Made by a program: the position numbers and the translations under genes
Assembly: GCA_000310025.1 (NCBI GenBank)
Contig: FN648498.1
Coordinates: forward strand, 533,326 to 597,325
DNA from: Ectocarpus siliculosus
Taxonomy: Eukaryota; Sar; Phaeophyceae; Ectocarpales; Ectocarpaceae
Direction of reading: 5' to 3'
DNA: 64,000 bases
Shown: in pieces, positions 58,701-64,000 of the stretch
How the letters are laid out: every line of letters begins with the position of its first letter
Position numbering within the stretch: position 1 is the stretch's first letter
The notes under the pieces: generated by a model
What the model was told of the DNA's origin: nothing
Databases searched by the model: none
The model's input: only the letters and a program-made list of their open reading frames with translations

Positions 58701-61700
58701 AAGATGACAGAGCGTACGAAAAGCGCGGTCATGCTAGACGGAGAACTGTCTAAGTTCTTCGACATTGAGCAGGGGGTCCCACAAGGTTGCACGCTGTCCC
58801 CAACATTGTTCCAGGTGTTCATCAATCATCTGTTGGAAGTCGTAGAGGCAGTCCGGAAGGGAGTAAACGTAGGGGACACGGATACTTCGGTGTCAGGAAT
58901 GCTGTTTGCGGATGATTTTGTTGGTATGTCGGACACCCCTGAGGGGCTGCAACTACAAATTGACGCGGCGAAGAAGTTTACTGATAAGTGGAGATTGTCT
59001 GCCAACGTTAAAAGTGCCATCATGGTATGTAACAAGGTCAGGGAGGAACCGGTAGAACATAGATGGAAGTGGGGGATCGAGGAGATTGCAGTAGTGGACT
59101 AGTACACATACCTCGGGACTAGAGATGGCAAACGACTGCTCGTGGAATGCACACATGTCCAAGGTAGCGGAAAAGGGCAAAGCACGAGCAGGGAAGCTGC
59201 ACCCAATACTCGAAACCGGCACCTCGATACACGCATCAAATTGACGGTTTTGAAGAGCGTAATCGTACCGCCGCTAGAGTACGCCGGAGAAGTATGGGAA
59301 GGAAATAAGAAGGTAGTGAAAGAACTCGAGGCGGCGCAGATGAAAGCAGCGAAAACCATCCTAGGATGCTCCAAGCGCACAAGTAATGCAGCCGTCAGGG
59401 CAGAATTGGGGATCCAATCCTACGGTCGGGAAGAGACGCAAGGAAGCTGACATGGCAGTATCGCATGTGCGGGATGGGAGAGGAGAGGTTGCCGAGTGGG
59501 CAAACAAAAAGAGGGGTAGACAACCCACGGAATGGGTCAAGGTTGTAGAGGACGTATGGAAGGGGTTAGACATCGACGACGATGAAACGCTGGAAACGGA
59601 GGGTCTACAGGGGTTCAAGGAGAAGATATCTGTTGCTTGTGCCGAGAGAGAAAAACAGAATCTAAAGAAAGAAACCGAGGATAAGGAGGGTCTAGAAGTG
59701 CACGGAATGTTGAAAGAAGGAAAAGGGTTCAAGGATTACCTACATGGACCAATGGATGCAGGGACCAAGCTTAAGGTCAAATTCAGGACTGGGACCATAC
59801 GCCTTCGCGAACGTCGACCAAAATATAGGACGATAGACGACGAAGACGACAAGTTCAAATGTGATTGCGGCTTCGAATGCGAAGACCGTGTTCATGTAGC
59901 CGCGGAATGTCCGTGGTACGAAGAGAAGAGGGAAGTGTACATGACTGAGCTGGGAAAAATACAAGGGACGTACAGGGAGATGTTTGAGGCATGGAATAGA
60001 GAGGAGAGGACGGTAGCTGTAATGGGGAGTAGGAAGTGGTTTGAAAAGGCGGGAAGGGATATCGCTAGGATAGACAGACTAGGGAAGACATTTTTGAGCA
60101 ACCTTTGGCACAGTAGGAAGGAACGATTGGCCATCGGTGATCGGTCCTGTGGGAACAATGCTCCGTCCTCTCGAGGGCGCGTGGTCAATGGTCTAACCGC
60201 TAAGGCATGCAAAACATAAGAGTACGCCCCCCCCTCCCTCCGAAAGCTACTGCTATCCTACATCAGTATCCTACTCGAGACATGGATAGACGGTCTCAAA
60301 ATGTGGCCTTCTTCTCCAACATCAGGCACCCGCTCTCCATCCTTCAGGCGCGAAAAGTACACAAAAAAACTCGCTGCTGCCCAAAACAAACCAAAATCAG
60401 AACGGTTTGGGAGGGGGGGCTCCGGCAGATGAGCCGTTCCGCGCGTTGGAAAAAACACGGACCGAAAGCAGGGACTCTGGGTACGCTGCGAGATACAGCC
60501 GTCTGCGTTCGCTCGACAAGTCTAACCTATAATAACACCTGGTGCAAGGGCGCTCCAAGAAGAGAATGCGGTCAACCAACAATCGAAAGGAGCCCTACTA
60601 AAACGACGCGAGACCGCAAAAGGGACATGACTAGAGACAACAACAAAAGAGAGGAGAGAGAGGCAGACCACCCACCTGCTGCCGGCACCGAGGGCCTCCA
60701 GGAGAAAACGCCATCCCGAAAGGCCTTGTTGGCGAACAGGGCCTGTAGCTGTGAGTTGAGGTAGCAAGTCGCGCCCAGGTTTTTGAGGCCCGTCGGCTGG
60801 CGTTGCATGCGGGGGGGCGGGAACGGTACTACAGCATCCCCGGGACCCGCGGAGCTCCCGCCTGCTGCTGCTGTTGCAGCCCGCGTGCTCTCGGAAGGCA
60901 GCTCTTTGACCATTCCCGACATGTCTTCCCCCAGTGCTGCGATGAGGGCCGGCTTTCTGCTCCAGATGCCCTGGGTTACGGTACATGCATAGACGTGCAC
61001 ACGCGTGTGGAGATGTCATCGTCGCAGAGGCGGTGTGGTGCTGCTGGCCATAGCCTCCCCGAGAGGGGCCGGTCGTTCTGAGGCTGCAAACACTGCTCGG
61101 CTTGTAGAGCAAGAGGGGTAAATGTACTACCGGGACCTTGTGTGCTGCAGAGCGGGCAAAGCCTGCCTGGCTGGGGACTGCTGTGGAGCTAAGACGGTTT
61201 GATTGCCTACACCAGCCCTACGGTGCCGGAAAGCTCAGCGGTGTGTACTACTGCTGTCATGTCATGTGCTCAAGTTACCCTAAGCTCGAGAGATGAATGC
61301 TCGATTAGGGAGTAGGTGAAAACGAACAGGGACCAAAGTTGTTCCGATGCGAGATGATGGCGATGCTCTTGTACCTGTCTCCAGAAAAAAAAAAAGCTTG
61401 CTCGTCCAGAGAAAGCACGGGAAAGGTAGATGAGAAAAGCGCAAGCAAAGCGTACACACAACACAACAGTTGTGCGTCTACTGCTGTACGAAGAGGCAAG
61501 AAAAACGAAGTGAAGTCAGAAACCAACCCAGAGCGGACGTTTTCACCTCCTTCCCCTCTCCCAGCCCGTACAGGCAGCGCGGGTTGTTGCTGCAGTTCTT
61601 CTTCCTCACGTGGTCTGCAGATCGCGGGGCGGAAAACGGGCAAGAGAGAGCTGAGAATGAGATGCTTACATCTGTAACGGAAGTACGTACACCTGTCGGG

Positions 61701-62265
61701 GGGGTATGTACAATACTCCAATATGCGTATTGGAGAGTTTGCTCTTTTCAACGAGCAAGCTCGTGTTCACCTTGCATGGTACATGGAGTGCGGGCGAGGC
61801 ATGCCACCGGGCCTACCGCCCGTGCAGGGAGTTGCTCCACCGCGGGCGGGGAAATTTCGTGTGAACCTTGATCATATGTACACACCGCGCGACGTCTCTA
61901 CCCAGAAAATTGTCCGCCACGCAGCAGCACAACCGCACCTACCGTCTCGCCTACCGCCACGGCAAAAACCCACCGATGACCCGCGTGTCTTTTTGTCTGC
62001 CAAATTCTTGCCGGCCCTTCGGGGGTACGTTAACAGACACTCGGTACGTCAATAAACACTACATACATGGTGAGTGCACACGCGACGTGCGCGTGGATCT
62101 CGACATGCCCTTAGTATGGGGACCAACGCTCTCCTGCGTGGGGGGGGGGGGGGCTCCGTGGGATGAGTATCTGGGTGTAGGCTCTCAAGACTCACCTTCC
62201 CTTGTGCAGCGGGGGTAGAGGTCCGAGTAGCGCATGTGGTAGGGATCGCTCGCCTCCCTTCGCAT
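33045..62265 (-). CDS. USP48: Giant USP48-like deubiquitinase with PHD insertion, three DUSPs, Ubl and RanBP2 zinc finger
   Basis: Twenty-six minus-strand exons with continuous phase: 62265-62196, 61614-61547, 60970-60676, 55564-55347, 52789-52679, 52389-52210, 51439-51371, 50840-50659, 50444-50276, 49869-49597, 49120-48878, 48352-47330, 46990-46223, 45906-45750, 44913-44647, 43596-42468, 42229-42016, 41323-41127, 40730-40613, 40251-40091, 39190-39070, 36715-36533, 36024-35740, 34917-34741, 34223-34101, 33425-33045. They total 7,182 nt (2,393 residues). The N-terminal NCSNNPRCLYGLGEG, Cys box NLGATCYLN (Cys115), DTGSQQDPQEF, SNVHSGHIVAE (His450), FDDEK (Asp467/468) and DAYMLIY order is that of USP48/plant UBP26. 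That family removes ubiquitin from nuclear substrates, H2B being the plant precedent. Human USP48 has about 1,035 residues; the excess is low-complexity sequence plus added zinc fingers. The first exon follows a CAG acceptor, so more 5' sequence may exist. Confidence 0.92.
35938..35999 (-). repeat. CCA/TGG triplet repeat coding poly-Gly
   Basis: About 20 consecutive CCA/CCG triplets on the plus strand encode a run of glycine in exon 36024-35740 of the USP48-like gene, between DUSP3 and the ubiquitin-like domain. Confidence 0.9.
36360..36436 (+). repeat. Interstitial telomere-like tract (TTAGGG/GCTAGGG)
   Basis: Eleven or more units of GGGTTA with GGGCTA variants lie in the intron between exons 36715-36533 and 36024-35740. 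Related AGGGTTAGCG fragments recur near 36840 and 36960. Confidence 0.9.
36690..36940. repeat. Duplicated exon-border segment
   Basis: About 60 bp spanning the acceptor border of exon 36715-36533 (CTGCCGCCCCAAGACGGAG region) reappears near 36880-36935 as CTGCCGCCCCAAACGGAGCA. It is an intronic, decayed partial duplicate of the exon start. Confidence 0.6.
37410..39061 (+). mobile_element. Short non-autonomous LTR retrotransposon with GGCC target duplication
   Basis: Direct repeats 37410-37680 and 38789-39061 (271 and 273 bp, a few differences) begin TGTGGACG and end TCTACA. They are flanked by GGCC at 37406-37409 and 39062-39065. A purine-rich CTTTGGGGG precedes the right repeat. The 1.1-kb interior encodes a gag-like Gln-rich frame on the plus strand (37737-38390). 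On the minus strand it holds a retropepsin-like fragment (VLDSGSGLTTMS), joined to an inverted copy of the gag end. No reverse transcriptase or integrase is present. Confidence 0.86.
38071..38617. repeat. Snap-back inverted duplication inside the LTR element
   Basis: Arms 38071-38251 and 38437-38617 (181 bp each) are near-perfect reverse complements, separated by a 185-bp spacer. The spacer and right arm read gag-to-protease continuously on the minus strand, while the left arm continues gag on the plus strand. Confidence 0.9.
39191..40090 (-). other. GC-AG intron of the USP48-like gene
   Basis: On the minus strand the exon ends AATAGCAG and the intron starts GCAAGC. Only this donor gives the phase needed to join the ITGPSLKG-side exon to the DUSP exon containing YFVVEAWW. 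It would be the second GC-AG intron in the window, inferred from phase and not from transcript data. Confidence 0.55.
39389..39554 (+). mobile_element. Truncated non-LTR insertion with 31-bp target-site duplication
   Basis: The insert 39420-39523 (GGTGATCGGTCCTGTGGG to GAGTACGC plus C run) is the last 100 bp of the retroelement found at 60.2 kb. It is bracketed by GAAACTTCTTTACATACGCG (39389) and GAAACTTGTTTACATAGGCG (39524), each continuing to GTGTAAC; 28 of 31 bases agree. This is the hallmark of target-primed reverse transcription. Confidence 0.92.
40518..40606 (+). repeat. GGTAT/GGTAC pentamer repeat
   Basis: Imperfect pentamers (GGTAT, GGTAC, GGTGC) run for about 90 bp in the intron directly beside exon 40730-40613. 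Confidence 0.85.
44155..44406 (+). repeat. 107-bp tandem repeat, 2.3 copies
   Basis: CGATTTTCAAACCTCGGTTA starts at 44155, 44262 and 44369, exactly 107 bp apart. The first two copies are nearly identical and the third is truncated. The array lies in the intron between exons 44913-44647 and 43596-42468. Confidence 0.95.
47330..48352 (-). other. PHD-like double zinc-finger exon inserted in the USP domain
   Basis: This single 341-codon exon is flanked by phase-0 introns (residues 627-967). PHD-like finger 1 spans about 694-740 (CGAC, CRACGKLFHGRC, WICPRC; C4HC3 spacing). Finger 2 spans about 774-837 (WCPNC, CPGCGLHTHARC, WACDEC). Poly-Ala and Ser tracts surround them. The exon sits between the catalytic FDDE motif and the last USP motif DAYMLIY, where canonical USP48 has only a short linker. 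PHD fingers commonly read histone H3 tails, which would fit a chromatin deubiquitinase. It could be mistaken for a separate PHD gene, but splice phase and strand tie it to its neighbours. Confidence 0.8.
51760..52205. other. Assembly gap (100 N) with smeared flanks
   Basis: N run at 51931-52030. The right flank to about 52200 is a C-run-expanded version of the clean left flank 51765-51905 (ACGTTCAACGAAGC, then CCTTTACC). It lies in the intron between USP48 exons 52389-52210 and 51439-51371; the exon edge at 52210 adjoins the smear. Confidence 0.9.
52530..52660 (+). repeat. Tandem repeat of about 70 bp, two copies
   Basis: CAGACGAAGTGCCGA recurs about 70 bp apart (52527 and 52601), with further AAGTGCCGATT at 52649. 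It is intronic. Confidence 0.75.
53190..53605 (+). repeat. Diverged tandem duplication of about 210 bp
   Basis: Two blocks share GGAAGCAACA, GCCACGCG, CGGGAGGTA and GGGGTATCGT in the same order with about 210-bp offset. It is intronic in the USP48-like gene. Confidence 0.75.
54900..55165 (+). repeat. 59-bp minisatellite, about four copies
   Basis: TTGTTGTAACATGTTGTATC starts at 54961, 55020 and 55079, with a variant at 55138, a strict 59-bp period. Each copy holds CCTTGATTG(C/T)(C/T)GACGCG. Confidence 0.95.
56364..57795 (+). pseudogene. Retroelement ORF1/endonuclease region, broken
   Basis: The first frame (56364-56936) is Lys/Glu-rich and ends at WNVCGFARSERK, the entry motif of an apurinic-type endonuclease. 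The core continues in other frames with a GIQETR motif (about 56961) and, from 57106, VAMVGDFNSG and STDHFLIWAN, the catalytic GDFN and SxDH boxes. At least two frame changes and one stop interrupt it. The first frame contains a perfect 57-bp tandem duplication (GDRLELLLFGIPKDMTR twice). Confidence 0.88.
57819..59102 (+). pseudogene. Retroelement reverse transcriptase, broken
   Basis: A linker region (57819-58264, two frames) with LQCHKAAGADGI leads into the RT fingers. The frame 58410-59102 carries the palm: FLDVKKAYDTV (motif A), GVPQGCTLSPTLF (motif B) and LFADDFVGM (motif C, FADD). A stop near 59102 precedes YTYLGTRDG. Motif content and order are those of non-LTR reverse transcriptases. 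Confidence 0.92.
59142..60219 (+). pseudogene. Retroelement C-terminal region, broken
   Basis: The thumb-like part (LKSVIVPPLEYAGEVW, then AQMKAAKTILG) is in frame 59142-59450. After a frameshift, frame 59386-60219 ends with a knuckle (CDCGFECEDRVHVAAECPWY) typical of LINE C-termini. The last 50 codons overlap the conserved 3' tail shared with the truncated copies. Confidence 0.85.
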
Positions 62266-63689
62266 CTGCACAAAACAGCACCCGACGTTTCGATTGGGAC
62301 GGGTTGAGGAATAGAAGGAAGCATGCACGTGACGTGAAATTGAAGCTCTGGAGGCAACCGTGGCGCACCCGTGACGGTTGTGACGTCAAGCACGACTCAA
62401 CACCTTTCGCTGAATTACGCTGAATTACGCTAACATTCTGCAGTGGTTGCAAGGCACACATCAGCGTTCCCCCCGGCTACGTTGTTGTTCAATCTGCACA
62501 TGTACACTGTCAATATTAATGACGAATCTTTAATGTCCTATTCCGCAGAACGTTTTTCCCAGAAAATCGATCAAAAATTGTTTAGGGTCGGAGCATCTTT
62601 ACATAAATGGTCTGCCTCAATATGTGTCACCCCCTTCCGGCAACCGAAGCTTAAGCTTTCGTATATTTTTCGCAAGTCGAAAAGTCGGGGAGGGGATTTG
62701 GAACTTCCTCCTTAGCCCAGTAGGGTAACACCTAGTCACTGTATCATATCTCATCGGTATCGTCTCCCAGAAGGGAAAGGCCATCTACCTCCTCAGTCCA
62801 AAACGTGGGTAAATAATACTACCGTAGAACTCCAAACAGCTCGCCGGGGATTTCAAAAGTGAGCACCGGCACTGACACGAATTGGTCGTTTCCCAGCGCG
62901 AAGTGCGAAAACTCATATGCATAACTCACGTTCACTCCAGAGAGAGAATCGAACTCCAACCTGCTATGGTATTTTAGGTCTGCGAGGAAAGCACTTAGAC
63001 CGCCGCGGCGATCGATTTGCCCGGTGTGGTAAATGGACAAGACCAAAAAAGGAGTGCACGGAAATGGTGATGGCATGACCGGGCTTTGTTGTTCCAGGAG
63101 GGGAGGCGACCATCCTAAGCATGACATGATGCACAAATCATCACTCATGTCCATTTTGTTGTGCAGATGCATAGAATGCTACGAGCACTGAAGGGATTCC
63201 ATATTTGGACATGGTGTCGTGGTGGTTGTGGTGGGTGCATCAAAATAGTCGAGAGGCCTAAACACCGTCCACGAGAAGGGATCATGGCAGTCAGCCTACA
63301 GTAGTCCCGACGGTATATTGTAGTATGCCACGAACCCCCCGGTCGTTCCCTTCTCCATCTAAATACTGTATGAAGCAACCTGTCAGGAGAGGGGGTCGCC
63401 ATGTTGCCAGTTGTTTCATTTTTGTTTTTTAATGGAACGTGTGTGCGTGTTTTCGTCCTTTTTATTGTGGCGACAGTCCCCCCATTTTGGTGGTGAGACG
63501 TACTACACTTTTCGGTGTAAGTAGAGAACTACACTTCTTCAGTGTATTTTTTCGTACAACTACAACCATTGAGCCACAGGTACCGATATAGTGCAGGTTG
63601 AATAGTGCGGTGCCCGGAATAATGTCGGTGATGCCGGCGGGCACACAGACTACCCTATCACCCAGTCATTAAGTTCGACCGAGCGGGGG
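62266..63689. other. Upstream flank of the USP48-like gene, no exon recognised
   Basis: The first confident USP48 exon is preceded by an acceptor-like CAG, so this may be a 5' intron or promoter. No reading frame here resembles a USP48 N-terminus or any known family. Confidence 0.45.
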
Positions 63690-64000
63690 GGGGGGGGGGG
63701 GGGGGGGGGAAAAAAAAGCAAAAAAAATTTTGAAAATTTGAATTGGGGGTTTGGGGAAAAAAAAAAAAGGGGAAGAAGGAAATGGGGGAAAGGGGGAAAA
63801 AGGGGGGGGAAAAAAATTTTTTTTTTTTTATTTATAAAAGGGGGGGGGGGTGTAAAATTTTTTAAAAAAAAAAGGGAAAAATAATTTTTTTTTGGTTTTG
63901 GGGATAAAAAAAAGAGGGGAAAATTTAAAAATTTGTTTGGTTGTTTTAAAAAGGGGTTAAAAAAAATAAATTTTTTTTTAAAAAAAAGAAATTAAGGGGG
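63690..64000. other. Low-quality smeared sequence
   Basis: G, A and T homopolymer runs dominate with almost no C, the same smearing seen beside the three N gaps. Probably a contig-end read tail. Confidence 0.85.

Larger units (their letters stand above)
56100..60236 (+). mobile_element. Degenerate non-LTR (LINE-type) retrotransposon
   Basis: Consecutive frames encode an ORF1-like basic/acidic protein, an APE-type endonuclease, a reverse transcriptase and a C-terminal CxC...H...C knuckle, ending in a C-rich tail. It lies on the plus strand and fills most of the 5.1-kb intron between USP48 exons 60970-60676 and 55564-55347. The 3' end is fixed by the two truncated copies elsewhere; the 5' end is uncertain and could reach to about 55.6 kb. 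Frameshifts and stops at roughly 56936, 57795, 58145, 58264, 59102 and 59450 make it non-autonomous. Confidence 0.93.
50276..60970 (-). other. USP catalytic core exons of the USP48-like gene
   Basis: Exon 3 carries the nucleophile box (GLKNLGATCYLNSQLQALF). A Gly-rich 72-residue exon (55564-55347) follows, then the Gln-rich box exon (DTGSQQDPQ|EFSNFF). Exon 52389-52210 holds CGEVAYITRCLKC and exon 50840-50659 YNCEKCGKKQD, together giving the paired CxxC zinc site typical of USP fingers. The His box YVYELRCVLYHKGSNVHSGH is in 50444-50276. All catalytic elements are present, so an active protease is expected. In human USP48 the segment matching the Gly-rich exon is much shorter. Confidence 0.88.

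Overview
The window is nuclear DNA of an intron-rich eukaryote. Coding exons are short, introns run from hundreds of bases to several kb with GT-AG and two GC-AG borders, and no bacterial gene organisation is visible. An EF-hand protein of the flagellar type, a histone-type deubiquitinase of the USP48/UBP26 kind, alanine/glycine/glutamine homopolymer tracts and abundant non-LTR and LTR retroelements suggest a multicellular photosynthetic stramenopile. A brown alga such as Ectocarpus fits best, but this is inference from style and not from a marker gene.

Five protein-coding genes can be assembled exon by exon with intact splice phase. (1) 1014-14212, plus: an importin-alpha-like armadillo protein fused to a cysteine-rich, lysine-rich and disordered C-terminal extension; its 5' end lies outside the recognisable sequence. 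(2) 15706-18650, plus: a four-EF-hand calcium-binding protein. (3) 21322-25453, minus: an unrecognised multipass membrane protein. (4) 25404-30014, plus: a YbaK/ProRS-associated (aminoacyl-tRNA deacylase fold) protein, head to head with gene 3. (5) 33045-62265, minus: a giant USP48-like ubiquitin protease of about 2,390 residues in 26 exons filling almost half the window. It carries two PHD-like zinc fingers inside its catalytic domain, three DUSP domains, a ubiquitin-like domain and a C-terminal RanBP2-type zinc finger.

Mobile DNA sits almost entirely in introns. A degenerate, near full-length non-LTR retrotransposon (about 56.1-60.2 kb) occupies the third intron of the USP48-like gene. Two 5'-truncated copies of its 3' end lie at 29.6 kb, directly against a splice acceptor, and at 39.4 kb, flanked by a 31-bp target-site duplication. 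A short LTR retrotransposon (37410-39061, GGCC target duplication) is inserted 8 nt inside another USP48 intron and contains a snap-back inverted duplication. Several minisatellites, an interstitial TTAGGG tract and simple repeats fill other introns.

Three 100-N gaps (10924, 22296, 51931) are flanked by homopolymer-smeared duplicates of neighbouring clean sequence, and the last 300 bases are similarly smeared. These are read-quality artefacts, not biology.
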